A stretch of DNA of 64,000 nucleotides from Aplectana chamaeleonis (GCA_029168955.1 JAPDOI010000143.1:310001-374000), one strand, 5' to 3'. Shown: positions 20,595 through 32,945, counted from the first letter of the stretch. Program-made: numbers and translations. Notes: generated by a model from the letters alone, not told the origin.

Positions 20595-22116
20595 GTCTAA
20601 ATACATGTTTTTCGTCAAATTTCCGAAGTCGAAAAGACTTTCACGCATACCATGGAATTCGCCTCGCTGAGAGGACCAAGAAAATTCCTCCAAAATTCAG
20701 TTTATCAGTTTTGAAGTGAGTTATGACAATTCGGTGCCTAATGCGCGAAAAAGTGCCATGAAACGCCGTTTTTTAGCAAAGAAAAAATTCGATCGATACT
20801 GTAGAGAGTCAATAACCTCGTACCAGCCGCCATACGTTCGAACGAGCTGTATACATATATACAAGTTTTTAAGTGAATTTGGTGTTGCGTTGAGCTTTAG
20901 ACATATTTCCGAGCTCGATCGCGCTGCGATGCGATAGCAAGATAATCATGAGTATCGATCGGGATCGGGTCGCACGCCAGAACTATAGACGAAGCCTTAA
21001 GCTCAGGGAGACCAACCTGCTCTTCCGTGAAAAAATTGGTTCTGAGCATTGGAACAGAGATCGTTACCCATCCTTCCATGGTTTTCAGAATGAATCAAAT
21101 TGCTGAATCAGGACACTTTCATTCCAAGCTGACCAGGTAGCAGTTTGAATACCACATGCGCGCCTCTGGCTTTTTGACGAGATTGTCGCAAGTTATTCGA
21201 TGCGATCTCAGGTTTTAGTAAGAGTGTGAAGAAAATTGTTGCCTTACAAGGAGGTATCAAGTCCGTTGAGCGCATCTGCAAAACGAGTTCTTGTCGTTGA
21301 TATCGCTTGGGCATATTTATTAAAACTGTGTAGTATTTCAACCCAATCTGTTGGTTTCAAAAAGTTTTGAGCTCGAAACGGTCGTTTTTGTACTTTTTGT
21401 ACCTTTCGAAACGCGCAGAATTCTATCAATTTTTTTCGAATGGAACTCATAAGACCTTGTGTTCAGCGCTCAGAATTAACCCCATGAACGAAACACAGGG
21501 GTGGTAGTAATCTTGTCTTTTAACACGAGTCAACCACGCGCTCTTGACCGTTGGTTGACCATGAATCAGCCACAGCTTAGCCGCGGACTAACAACATCTG
21601 TAACAAGGATCAACTCGTTTTTCAAATGTAAAGTATGCGTTACCTATAGAAACGCCACCACTACACAGTAAGTCATGTAAAAAGCGATGAACGCATCCGC
21701 ATTCTCTTTTAAACCTGTAACTCATAACAGTTCGCTGAGGTTTTTGTAGACCACTGAAACGGTTCGATCTCATCGATCATTATAATTGCAGGAGAACATA
21801 GGGAGAGTTTGGAATTGGAGGAAACAATGGAGTTTTCTCGATTTCAAGGCAATAAATCGAAAATAGAATGACATTTTGTATATTTTCTTGGAGCTTTTAA
21901 TTCGTACTATACTATCTGTATAAGACATGATTAAAAAACACCAACTAAGGCTAAACTGCACTTTCTCATTCAATCTTATGTTATAAAGAACAAATTGGTA
22001 ATGCATTAACCATGCTTACTTTGGTAGCCCTTGGTTCTACGTAGAGCGAGAAAAAGAAATTATAAAAGTGTGCGTTTTCGAGAAATCAAAGCTAGAAAAA
22101 GAGTTGTGATGACCGC

Positions 22117-22150
22117 TCACAAAAAGTCCTCCATAGGACTTTTTGCGTGA
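22117..22150. repeat. Short strong hairpin AAAAAGTCCT / AGGACTTTTT
   Basis: Ten-bp perfect stem with loop CCAT, flanked by TCAC / GCGTGA that extends the pairing with a two-base bulge. It lies about 25 bases before the acceptor of the exon at 22175. It could fold in a pre-mRNA intron, or be the remnant of a small MITE. Confidence 0.5.
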
Positions 22151-22174
22151 CCGTTCTTCGTCTCTCCACTGCAG

Positions 22175-22463
22175 GTATATTTCTCACCGTCTGCCAAGGA
22201 ATCTTCAGCCCGTGGTTCGCTGTATTTGCCGCAGAGTGAAATTGCATTCGAAAATCGCTCAATGACTACGCAATTTGCTCATTTCAAAACAGGAGCAGCA
22301 GTTTCTAAGCCAAGTTTTTCGCCTTATCCCACTTCCAATCTTAAGAGTGAGTCCTTATTGTTCGTACTGCTTGAGAATAAACCTTTCTCATATCATGTTT
22401 CTCGTGACAAACATGCAGATAACTACCACCCCAGATGAGAGCGTATTCCCTAACATTGCATAG
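22175..22463 (+). CDS. 3' part of an unrecognised gene, two exons
   Basis: After the acceptor TCTCCACTGCAG, the frame starts VYFSPSAKESSARGSLYLPQ and stays open, Ser/Pro/aromatic-rich. Two splice choices are possible. Donor TTC|GTACTG at 22364 with acceptor CATGCAG at 22418 gives phase 0 and adds ITTTPDESVFPNIA and a stop (22461-22463). The stronger donor GTGAGT at about 22348 to the same acceptor gives phase 1 and ends NNYHPR and a stop. Upstream exons were not found; the protein is incomplete and not recognised. Confidence 0.45.
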
Positions 22464-23808
22464 AGTAATGGCGTTCTCAACTTGTAGCAGTTGTTGGTTG
22501 AGACTTCATATCAATCAGGAGCTTCTCAGAGCGTTTAGGATGACTGTTTCAGATCTACCTTAAAACTTCTACATGGGGTTATTTGGGGTGCTGATCACAA
22601 ATCCGTAGTTCCTTTGTCGATTTTCCCGACTCATTCGTTCGTCGACTTGGACTCATTCGTTTGAGGCTTCCCAACGGGCAGTTTTGAGGTAAAACCGCGA
22701 CCGTGTTCATTTGTCGAGTTCATTTTGGCGAGGCTTTCCTTGCCACGAAGCGTAGGAAAACGGCTACGCCTTGCCTCAGGGTGATTCTAGGCAGCCAAGG
22801 AGGGTATATTAATAGTTTACATCCAAAAATAGTTATTGAAAAGTACATTTCATTCGGGATGACCGCTCCAAACACAGAGAGTTCACTTGCAAGAGGAGAA
22901 AATGAAGCATGTATGACTAGCTCCCTCATTTTGAGACGGTCGAAGTAAGACTTATCGGGCTTATCGTGTCGAAATCTTCTTATCGCTGTTATATTTTGCC
23001 ATGACCGACCGCTCCGCTGCTTCCTCCTCCCGGACTCATCCGAGCAAGCTAGGCTTTACATGCTGGTCAGTGTATGAACACAAACCGGCTTCACTTCAGT
23101 GGCATTACCCGAATTGAGAATAGGGCAGCTAGTGAATAAAGCAGGATACAGACTGTAATGATCGAAGAGAGCGGGTTATACCAGATTACAGAAGAATTTT
23201 GGCAGAAAAAGTGGCGGAAATTCGTAGACAGAAATATTGCAAATTTCCAATAATTTCGAGTATATTTCTAACGGTTTCGAAAATTTCGGGTTCCATTTTC
23301 GGCCATTCGGTACCCTTTTATCGAAAGACTTTCCGATTATATAGCCGTATACGAAAGGTACCGATCGAAGATAGTACGTCATACCAATTTACCGAAGAGT
23401 TACGGCAGAGAAAAAAAAACAGAGGAATTTCTTAAGCAGAAATGCTGTGAAATTCCAACAAATTCGAGTAGATGTACAAAGGTTCAGAAATTTTTTGTTC
23501 CATTTTCGGCCTCTGCCAGTTAACTAAGCAATTCAACCAGATCACGAGAGAATTCCGTTAGATAACGGGAGAATTCAGCCAGAGGAGAGCAATATCGTTC
23601 CGCACTAGACGAAAAATACCGTGCGGTACAAATTGCCACGATAGCCGTAAAATATAGTGTATGGTGCAATTACACAACTCACACCGGGAATCACGCCTGT
23701 AATTCCAGTGCAACCGAATTCTCAATAAATAATCACATAGGAACGGTTGTTTGGCGGTGGAAAAGGGATTGTCGGTGCAACCGCGGAAGCAAGAATAGAG
23801 ATATCAGG
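22464..23808. other. Repeat-derived stretch before the satellite
   Basis: Contains pieces of dispersed repeats, for example TTTGTCGATTTTCCCGACTC near 22615 and the CCAGATTACAG / GAATTCAGCCAG words at 23180-23600. A 22703-22948 frame and both-strand frames at 23176-23435 lack motifs and splice support. Confidence 0.4.
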
Positions 23809-26800
23809 TTGAAATCACTTGAAACCCAGATTGTGCAGCCTTCGGCTGCGCGGTCGGGCAAGGGAGGTAATCCCCGGGTGGGGGCTGATTTTCGTGTTGG
23901 CTGCAATTCGGAGTGGTTTAAATCATTTGAGACCCTGGATGGACGGTGCAGCCTTCGGCTGCACCGTCAGGCAAGGGATATAATCCCCGGGTGGGGGCTG
24001 ATTTTCGTGTTGGCTGCAATTCGGAGTGGTTCAAATCACTTGAGACCCTGGATGGACGGTGCAGCCTTCGGCTGCACCGTCAGGCAAGGGAGGTAATCCC
24101 CGGGTGGGGGCTGATTTTCATGTTGGCTGCAATTCGGAGTGGTTGAAATCATTTGAGACTCTGGATGGATTTGTGCAGCCTTCGGCTGCACCGTCAGGCA
24201 AGGGAGGTAATCCCCGGGTGGGGGCTGATTTTCATGTTGGCTGCAATTCGGAGTGGTTTAAATCATTTTGAGACTCTGGATGGTAAGGCAAGGAGGTAAT
24301 CCCCGGGTGGGGGGCTGATTTTCGTGTTGGCTGCGATTCGGTGTGGTTAAAATCATTTGAAACCCTGGATGGACGGTGCAGCCTTCGGCTGCGCCGTCAG
24401 GCAAGGGAGGTAATCCCAGGTGGGGGCTGATTTTCGTGTTGACTGCAATTCGGAGTGGTTAAAATCATTTGAAACCCTGGATGGACGGTGCAGCCTTCGG
24501 CTGCGCCGTCAGGCAAGGGAGGTAATCCCCGGGTGGGGGCTGATTTCCATGTTGGCTGCAATTCAGGTGGTTTAAATCATTTGAGACTCTGGATGGTAAG
24601 GCAGGAGAGTAATCCCCGGGTGGGGGCTGATTTTCGTGTTGGCTGCAATTCGGAGTGGTTTAAATCATTTGAGACCCTGGATGGACGGTGCAGCCTTCGG
24701 CTGCGCCGTCAGGCAAGGGAGGTAATCCCCGGGTGAGGCTGATTTTCGTGTTGGCTGCAATTCGGAGTGGTTCAAATCATTTGAGACCCTGGATGGACGG
24801 TGCAGCCTTCGGCTGCACCGTCAGGCAAGGGAGGTAATCCCCGGGTGGGGGCTGATTTTCGTGTTGGCTGCAATTTGGAGTGGGTTAAATCATTTGAGAC
24901 CCTGGATGGACGGTGCAGCCTTCGGCTGCACCGTCAGGCAGATAGGTAATCCCCGGGTGGGGGCTGATTTTCGTGTTGGCTGCAATTCGGAGTGGTTTAA
25001 ATCATTTGAGACCCTGGATGGACGGTGCAGCCTTCGGCTGCGCCGTCAGGCAAGGGAGGTAATCCCCGGGTGGGGGCTGATTTTCATGTTGGCTGCAATT
25101 CGGAGTGGGTTAAATCATTTGAGACCCTGGATGGACGGTGCAGCCTTCGGCTGCACCGTCAGGCAAGGGAGGTAATCCCCGGGTGGGGGCTGATTTTCGT
25201 GTTGGCTGCAATTCGGAGTGGTTTAAATCATTTGAGACCCTGGATGGACGGTGCAGCCTTCGGCTGCACCGTCAGGCAAGGGAGGTAATCCCAGGGTGGG
25301 GGCTGATTTTCGTGTTGGCTGCAATTCGGAGTGGTTTAAATCATTTGAAACCCTGGATGGACGGTGCAGCCTTCGGCTGCGCCGTCAGGCAAGGGAGGTA
25401 ATCCCCGGGTGGGGGCTGATTTTCGTGTTGTCTGCAATTCGGAGTGGTTAAAATCATTTGAAACCCTGGATGGACGGTGCAGCCTTCGGCTGCTCCGTCA
25501 GGCAAGGGAGGTAATCCCCGGGTGGGGGCTGATTTTCATGTTGGCTGCAATTCGGAGTGGGTTAAATCATTTGAGACCCTGGATGGACGGTGCAGCTTCG
25601 GCTGCACCGTCAGGCAAGGGAGGTAATCCTGGGTGGGGGCTGATTTTTCGTGTTGGCTGCAATTCGGAGTGGTTTAAATCATTTGAGACCCTGGATGGAC
25701 GGTGCAGCCTTCCGGCTGCACCGTCAGGAAAGGGAGGCAATCCCAGGGTGGGGCTGATTTTCGTGTTGGCTGCAATTCGGAGTGGTTTAAATCATTTGAG
25801 ACCCTGGATGGACGGTGCAGCCTTCGGCTGCACCGTCAGGCAAGGGAGGTAATCCCCGGGTGGGGGCTGATTTTCGTGTTGGCTGCAATTCGGAGTGGTT
25901 TGAATCATTTGAGACCCTGGATGGACGGTGCAGCCTTCGGCTGCACCGTCAGGCAAGGGAGGTAATCCCCGGGTGGGGGCTGATTTTCATGTTGGCTGCA
26001 ATTCGGAGTGGTTTAAATCATTTGAGACTCTGGATGGTAAGGCAAGGGAGGTAATCCCCGGGTGGGGGCTGATTTTCGTGTTGGCTGCAATTCGGAGTGG
26101 TTTAAATCATTTGAGACCCTGGATGGACGGTGCAGCCTTCGGCTGCACCGTCAGGCAAGGGATATAATCCCCGGGTGGGGGCTGATTTTCGTGTTGGCTG
26201 CAATTCGGAGTGGTTTAAATCACTTGAGACCCTGGATGGACGGTGCAGCCTTCGGCTGCACCGTCAGGCAAGGGAGGTAATCCCCGGGTGGGGGCTGATT
26301 TTCATGTTGGCTGCAATTCGGAGTGGTTTAAATCATTTGAGACCCTGGATGGACGGTGCAGCCTTCGGCTGCACCGTCAGGCAAGGGAGGTAATCCCCGG
26401 GTGGGGGCTGATTTTCATGTTGGCTGCAATTCGGAGTGGTTTAAATCATTTGAGACTCTGGATGGTAAGGCAAGGGAGGTAATCCCCGGGTGGGGGCTGA
26501 TTTTCGTGTTGGCTGCGATTCGGTGTGGTTAAAATCATTTGAAACCCTGGATGGACGGTGCAGCCTTCGGCTGCGCCGTCAGGCAAGGGAGGTAATCCCA
26601 GGGTGGGGGCTGATTTTCGTGTTGACTGCAATTCGGAGTGGTTAAAATCATTTGAAACCCTGGATGGACGGTGCAGCCTTCGGCTGCGCCGTCAGGCAAG
26701 GGAGGTAATCCCCGGGTGGGGGGCTGATTTTCATGTTGGCTGCAATTCGGAGTGGTTTAAATCATTTGAGACTCTGGATGGTAAGGCAAGGGAGGTAATC

Positions 26801-29800
26801 CCCGGGTGGGGGCTGATTTTCGTGTTGGCTGCAATTCGGAGTGGTTTAAATCATTTGAGACCCTGGATGGACGGTGCAGCCTTCGGCTGCGCCGTCAGGC
26901 AAGGGAGGTAATCCCCGGGTGGGGGCTGATTTTCGTGTTGGCTGCAATTCGGAGTGGTTTAAATCATTTGAGACCCTGGATGGACGGTGCAGCCTTCGGC
27001 TGCACCGTCAGGCAAGGGAGGTAATCCCAGGGTGGGGGCTGATTTTCGTGTTGGCTGCAATTCGGAGTGGTTAAAATCATTTGAGACCCTGGATGGACGG
27101 TGCAGCCTTCGGCTGCACCGTCAGGCAAGGGAGGTTATCCCCGGGTGGGGGCTGATTTTCGTGTTGGCTGCAATTCGGAGTGGTTTAAATCATTTGAGAC
27201 CCTGGATGGACGGTGCAGCCTTCGGCTGCGCCGTCAGGCAAGGGAGGTAATCCCCGGGTGGGGGCTGATTTTCATGTTGGCTGCAATTTGGAGTGGGTTA
27301 AATCATTTGAGACCCTGGATGGACGGTGCAGCCTTCGGCTGCACCGTCAGGCAAGGGAGGTAATCCCCGGGTGGGGGCTGATTTTCGTGTTGGCTGCAAT
27401 TCGGAGTGGTTTAAATCATTTGAGACCCTGGATGGACGGTGCAGCCTTCGGCTGCACCGTCAGGCAAGGGAGGTAATCCCAGGGTGGGGGCTGATTTTCG
27501 TGTTGACTGCAATTCGGAGTGGTTAAAATCATTTGAAACCCTGGATGGACGGTGCAGCCTTCGGCTGCGCCGTCAGGCAAGGGAGGTAATCCCCGGGTGG
27601 GGGCTGATTTTCGTGTTGACTGCAATTCGGAGTGGTTAAAATCATTTGAAACCCTGGATGGACGGTGCAGCCTTCGGCTGCACCGTCAGGCAAGGGAGGT
27701 AATCCCCGGGTGGGGGCTGATTTTCATGTTGGCTGCAATTCGGAGTGGGTTAAATCATTTGAGACCCTGGATGGACGGTGCAGCCTTCGGCTGCACCGTC
27801 AGGCAAGGGAGGTAATCCCCGGGTGGGGGCTGATTTTCGTGTTGGCTGCAATTCGGAGTGGTTTAAATCATTTGAGACCCTGGATGGACGGTGCAGCCTT
27901 CGGCTGCACCGTCAGGAAAGGGAGGCAATCCCAGGGTGGGGGCTGATTTTCGTGTTGACTGCAATTCGGAGTGGTTAAAATCATTTGAAACCCTGGATGG
28001 ACGGTGCAGCCTTCGGCTGCACCGTCAGGCAAGGGAGGTAATCCCCGGGTGGGGGCTGATTTTCGTGTTGGCTGCAATTCGGAGTGGTTTGAATCATTTG
28101 AGACCCTGGATGGACGGTGCAGCCTTCGGCTGCACCGTCAGGCAAGGGAGGTAATCCCCGGGTGGGGGGCTGATTTTCATGTTGGCTGCAATTCGGAGTG
28201 GTTTAAATCATTTGAGACTCTGGATGGTAAGGCAAGGGAGGTAATCCCCGGGTGGGGGCTGATTTTCGTGTTGGCTGCAATTCGGAGTGGTTTAAATCAT
28301 TTGAGACCCTGGATGGACGGTGCAGCCTTCGGCTGCGCCGTCAGGCAAGGGAGGTAATCCCCGGGTGGGGGCTGATTTTCGTGTTGGCTGCAATTCGGAG
28401 TGGTTCAAATCATTTGAGACCCTGGATGGACGGTGCAGCCTTCGGCTGCACCGTCAGGCAAGGGAGGTAATCCCAGGGTGGGGGCTGATTTTCGTGTTGG
28501 CTGCAATTCGGAGTGGTTTAAATCATTTGAGACCCTGGATGGACGGGGCAGCCTTCGGCTGCACCGTCAGGCAAGGGAGGTAATCCCCGGGTGGGGGCTG
28601 ATTTTCATGTTGGCTGCAATTTGGAGTGGGTTAAATCATTTGAGACCCTGGATGGACGGTGCAGCCTTCGGCTGCACCGTCAGGCAAGGGAGGTAATCCC
28701 CGGGTGGGGGCTGATTTTCGTGTTGGCTGCAATTCGGAGTGGTTTAAATCATTTGAGACCCTGGATGGTCAGGCAAGGGAGGTAATCCCCGGGTGGGGGC
28801 TGATTTTCGTGTTGGCTGCAATTCGGAGTGGTTTAAATCATTTGAGACCCTGGATGGACGGTGCAGCCTTCGGCTGCGCCGTCAGGCAAGGGAGGTAATC
28901 CCCGGGTGGGGGCTGATTTTCGTGTTGGCTGCAATTCGGAGTGGTTTAAATCATTTGAGACCCTGGATGGACGGTGCAGCCTTCGGCTGCACCGTCAGGC
29001 AAGGGAGGTAATCCCCGGGTGGGGGGCTGATTTTCGTGTTGGCTGCAATTCGAGTGGTTTAAATCATTTGAGACCCTGGATGGACGGTACAGCCTTCGGC
29101 TGCACCGTCAGGCAAGGGAGGTAATCCCCGGGTGGGGGCTGATTTTAGTGTTGGCTGCAATTCGGAGTGGTTTAAATCATTTGAGACCCTGGATGGACGG
29201 TACAGCCTTCGGCTGCACCATCAGGCAAGGGAGGTAATCCCCGGGTGGGGGCTGATTTTAGTGTTGGCTGCAATTCGGAGGGGTTTAATTCATTTGAGAC
29301 CCTGGATGGACGGTACGGCCTTCGGCTGCCCGGTCAGGCAAGGGAGGTACTCCCCGGGTGGGGGCTGATTTTAGTGTTGGCTGCAATTCGGAGTGGTTTA
29401 AATCATTTGAGACCCTGGATGGACGGTACAGCCTTCGGCTGCACCATCAGGCAAGGGAGGTAATCCCCGGGTGGGGGCTGATTTTAGTGTTGGCCGCAAT
29501 TCGTAGTGGTTTAAATCATTTGAGACCCTGGATGGACGGTGCAGCCTTCGGCTGCACCGTCAGGCAAGGGAGGTAATCCCCCTGTGGGGGCTGATTCTAG
29601 TGTTGGCTGCAATTCGAGTGGTTTAAATCATTTTGAGACCCTGGATGGACGGTACAGCCTTCGGCTGCACCGTCAGGCAAGGAGGTAATCCCCGGGTGGG
29701 GGCTGATTTTAGTGTTGGCTGCAATTCGGAGTGGTTTAAATCATTTCAGACCCTGGATGGACGGTGCAGCCTTCGGCTGCACAGTTAGGCAAAGAAGTTA

Positions 29801-29826
29801 TTCCCCGGGTGGAGGTTGATTTTAGT
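23809..29826 (+). repeat. 113-bp satellite array, about 54 units
   Basis: Six kilobases of head-to-tail units of 113 bp. Each has a core GGAGGTAATCCCCGGGTGGG, then GCTGATTTTCGTGTTGGCTG, an AT-rich part (GGTTTAAATCATTTGAGACC) and an 11-bp-stem hairpin ACGGTGCAGCC-TTC-GGCTGCACCGT. At least seven units (near 24281, 24597, 26036, 26463, 26783, 28227, 28767) are about 24 bp shorter, lacking that hairpin. Variant pairs at 24281/24597 and 26463/26783 are about 2.18 kb apart, a sign of block duplication. Units from about 29090 carry TTTTAGTG in place of TTTTCGTG and are more diverged. Many overlapping frames of 66-117 codons are by-products of the unit, whose length is not a multiple of three. Confidence 0.95.
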
Positions 29827-29928
29827 CTTACACGATTTTTGGATGTTTTTTGCCGTAACTGCAGTTTAACGTCGCAGTGCACGTTATGGTATGTTTACAC
29901 AAGGGGCTGAGTTGGTCGCAAAACGCTT

Positions 29929-30000
29929 GGCTCCGGGCGAGGTTGGACCAGCATATTCCCTTTCCGGGGGAGCGCCTTATCGGACTGCACCACCGTAGCC
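29929..30000 (-). other. tRNA-like unit 1
   Basis: 72 bases, 5' GGCTACG and 3' CGGAGCC form an acceptor-like stem with one mismatch. In this copy the B-box-like sequence is GGTCCAACCTC, altered from GGTTCAATCTC. Too degenerate for a working tRNA; no anticodon assigned. Confidence 0.55.
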
Positions 30001-30240
30001 CCAGCGCCGCTCACTCAACTGCTCATTAAATCTTCACCGAAGCAATCATCCTTTCACCCGGATAACGGGATAAAACAGGTATACCGTCAGAGACTATCTA
30101 ATAGTCGCAGACCTGTCAAGATGATGCCCTAGTTAAGCCCTACACAATTTTCGGATGTTTTTTGTCGTAACTGCAGTTTAACGTCGCAGTGCACGTTATG
30201 GTATGTTTACACAAGGTGCTGAGTTGATCGCAAAACGCTT

Positions 30241-30312
30241 GGCTCCGGGCGAGATTGAACCAGCATATTCCCTTTCCGGGGGAGCGCCTTATCGCACTGC
30301 ACCACCGTAGCC
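30241..30312 (-). other. tRNA-like unit 2
   Basis: Same 72-base unit with acceptor-like ends GGCTACG / CGGAGCC, an A-box-like GGTGCAGTGCGATAAGG and B-box-like GGTTCAATCTC. Probably an internal pol III promoter relic rather than a functional tRNA. Confidence 0.6.
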
Positions 30313-30567
30313 CCAGCGCCGCTCTCACTCAACTGCTCGGTAAATCTTCACCGAAGCACGTCAAAGATAACGTGCACTGCGACGTTAAACTGCAGTTACG
30401 GCAAAAAACATCCAAAAATTGTGTAAGACTTAACTAGGGCATCATCTTGACAGGTCTACGACTGTTAGATAGTCTCTGACGGTATTCCTGTTTCACCCCG
30501 TTATGCGGGTGAAAGGATGATTGCTTCGGTGAAGATTTACCGAGCAGTTGAGTGAGAGCGGCGCTGG

Positions 30568-30639
30568 GGCTACGGTGGTGCAGTGCGATAAGGCGCTCCC
30601 CCGGAAAGGGAATATGCTGGTTCAATCTCGCCCGGAGCC
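30568..30639 (+). other. tRNA-like unit 3, opposite orientation
   Basis: Identical in plan to unit 2, on the plus strand; with unit 2 it forms the arms of the internal palindrome. Confidence 0.6.
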
Positions 30640-30679
30640 AAGCGTTTTGCGATCAACTCAGCACCTTGTTGATTTTAGT

Positions 30680-30800
30680 GTTGGCTGCGATTCGAAAAAG
30701 AAACATTCAAAACCAAAAATCGGCAAGGAAGGAAAACTTCGGGTGTGGGCCGATCTTACTGTTGGTCAAAACTCTGATTGAAGAAATGAAACCGAGCAGC
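30680..30800 (+). repeat. Diverged edge unit of the satellite
   Basis: Completes the unit interrupted by the SINE, then passes into a much-changed unit (GGCAAGGAAGGAAAACTTCG, GTGTGGGCCGATCTTACTGT). Edge units that are older than the array core are expected from unequal exchange. Confidence 0.6.
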
Positions 30801-31170
30801 CTTATAGTCAGAAAGAATAGATAACAAACGAGGTTGAAATTCTTGTCTGATTACCCAAAATCCCTCCAATTACCAAGCCAGTACCCTTATTTAATTCTCA
30901 GTCACATTTCACTGCCACTTCATGAACATTTATACCTGAAATTACCGCTTTCCGAAGGAGACGTGAAAGTTTTTTTCAAGATTTCCGCAGCTAATCAATT
31001 AAAAAGGCGTCGCTGTTACCATGGATTCTGCATCTACACCATCACACACGCCATTTTACGGCTATCGTGGCAATCGGTACCGCACGGTATTTGGAGTTTA
31101 CTTCGTTCCGCATTCTGGCAGGATTCTCTCGTAATCTGGCAGAAATCGCCCGTGAACGGGCCGGAGAAAA

Positions 31171-31480
31171 CGAAAAAATTCTGCCAGATTTCTAAAAAGC
31201 CCTGCCAGATCACGAAAGAAATCTGTCAGAATACGGGAGAATTCTGTCAGAGGAGGGCAACATCTTCTCGTAATCTGACAGATTTCTCTTGTATTCTGGC
31301 AGAATTTTCCGCTACTTTCCAACCCGTGTACAGGAGAATTCTGCCAGATTTCCAGAAAATTCTGCCAGATCACGAAAGAATTCTGCCAGAATACGGGAGA
31401 AATCTGTCAGAGGAGGGCAACATCGTCTCGTAATCTGACAGATTTTTTTCGTATTCTTTCAGAATTTTCCCGTAATGGTC
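31171..31480. repeat. 160-bp tandem duplication of CTGCCAGA / TCTGTCAG words
   Basis: Two units of about 160 bp (31171-31330 and 31331-31480), each containing ATACGGGAGAA, GAGGAGGGCAACATC and TCGTAATCTGACAGATTT. Within each, CTGACAGA and TCTGTCAG are inverted. The 199-codon frame 30834-31433 runs through it and reads RILPDFQKILPDHERILPEY-like repeats; I regard it as incidental. Confidence 0.6.
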
Positions 31481-32819
31481 TGGCCTGAGGACTGACTGAC
31501 TTAATCGGTTGGCTTTCGCCTGACGCGGTCATTCCGCATCCTCACCGAGGTGTGCCGTCCTAGTAGTCAGCCGTGTCCATTTTTCCCGGTCTTCAGCCAC
31601 AATTCGAACACATTCCATCCAGCTGTCACTATTTCATTTCCTGCGAAACGAAACATCGCCCCTGAACTGTCTTTCGATGCCGAGTGAATTAAAAAAACAA
31701 TCTTTTGTCACTTCATTTTTTTTGAGTATTCCGGGGTTTTCTTTTCAAATCTCAATACTAGCAATTCCAAACCTTCGCTTCAGACCATAAAATCGATACC
31801 ATTTTTGAGCCTGTATGCTGCCTTTAAAGGCACAGAGAACCCAGAAAATTATTTTCCACATTTAGTGCTGATGCTGGAGTGAGTCTCGCGCTGATCACAG
31901 CCATAACTCTGAAATCGTCCAAGATCCCCTATGAACAAACTTATGGCTCCTTAGAGAGAGACACAGTCCAACCTCGAAATCGATTTTTCGTTTTTCTGTC
32001 TATCTTGGAGAAAATTTCACGCTGATCAAAAGGGTGTTTTCAGAATCGAGAACTCACTACGAACGGAGTTACGGCTCCCTAAAAAGTTCGATTTCGAACG
32101 GCTAGAATTTCTCGCACGAGTTGTCTCGAGCCTTTATTTCCTCGTTATTCGCAGCCATCGTTCTGTAGTAGGCCACAATATAAAGCCAGGCCGAAAAAAA
32201 AATTGAAGAACATAGGTTTTGAATAAAATCATTCGCGCGTCTCTTCCCTATTGGGGTCGGAAACCTGGCGGTGGGCGTTACCCATTTTTTCTTTCAAGTG
32301 GGCGTGGCCGACATTTTCCTAGCTTTTTCTCGCTTATTTGAGTGAATTGAGATTTCGCGCTTGGTAGGGTTGCTATAGGCGACGACCGGACTATAATATC
32401 AAAAATTACCTCTGAGGCTGGACTGTATCTTCAAAGATGCCTATGTTGTGAGGGTAGAAAATTGATGGACGAGTTGTCTTAGGTCTGGATTTCTCTTCAT
32501 TCGCAGTCGTTACGATAGAGTGAACCAGGCGATTGAGACAGTCCAGCAATGGACTGAAGAACGTAGATTCGGTTGAAATTCATTCATTTGTCCCGCCGAT
32601 ATCGAGCTCGAAAATCAGGAAGGGGGCAGGCCTGTGGTGGTGAGCGAAGGAGGTCGGGCCTGTGGTGGTCGCTTATATCTCGCTTATTTGGAAGAATTGA
32701 GATCTCGCACTTGGCACGTGTTATACAGGAGGGGACTTCTACACAATTACATAGAAATCTTAAAATTCATGTCTGAGGGTGTACTGTGCCTTTAAGCCCC
32801 TCACAAGGGAAGCGTTCAG

Positions 32820-32945
32820 AGTGGTAAACGCATCTGCCAAAACGACTAGTATGGTTAGTATCTCCAGTGGCTCAATAGTAAAACTGCGCAGTATCCAGCC
32901 TCGAGCTGCAGGTTCCAAGAAGTTACATGCTTGAAAAGGTCGTTT
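32820..32945 (+). repeat. Second tRNA-like dispersed repeat (AGTGGTAAACGCATCTGC family)
   Basis: AGTGGTAAACGCATCTGCC resembles a tRNA A box, and about 80 bases on GAGCTGCAGGTTCCAAGAAG resembles a B box. Other copies: about 33740-33880 minus, 54180-54320 plus (with an intact GGGTTCGAAC), 55110-55245 minus, 21260-21390, 61385-61495 and 63500-63612 minus. Probably a tRNA-derived SINE; the A-B spacing is larger than in a tRNA. Confidence 0.45.

Larger units (their letters stand above)
29827..30667. mobile_element. Composite tRNA-SINE foldback inserted in the satellite
   Basis: Splits a satellite unit: GTTGATTTTAGT is present on both sides (29815-29826 and 30668-30679) and only once in an intact unit, so it is a 12-bp target duplication. 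The insert has three copies of a 72-base tRNA-like unit (29929-30000 minus, 30241-30312 minus, 30568-30639 plus). The block 30040-30135 recurs inverted at about 30430-30530, making much of the insert palindromic. The terminal module beginning ACACGATTTTTGGATG is shared with the element at 8807. A target duplication of this length fits target-primed retroposition using a LINE's machinery, as for SINEs; that mechanism is inference. Confidence 0.75.

Noticed and set aside
23809..29576. Dozens of overlapping 60-162-residue frames such as SAAPSGKGGNPRVGADF repeats
   Set aside because: The unit is 113 bp, not a multiple of three, so the frames rotate and each is ended by a stop one unit or so later. 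They are by-products of the satellite, not a repeat protein.
30834..31433. A 199-residue protein gene
   Set aside because: The C-terminal half is a translated 160-bp word repeat (ILPDHERILPEY) that is open on several frames, and no domain or splice support exists.
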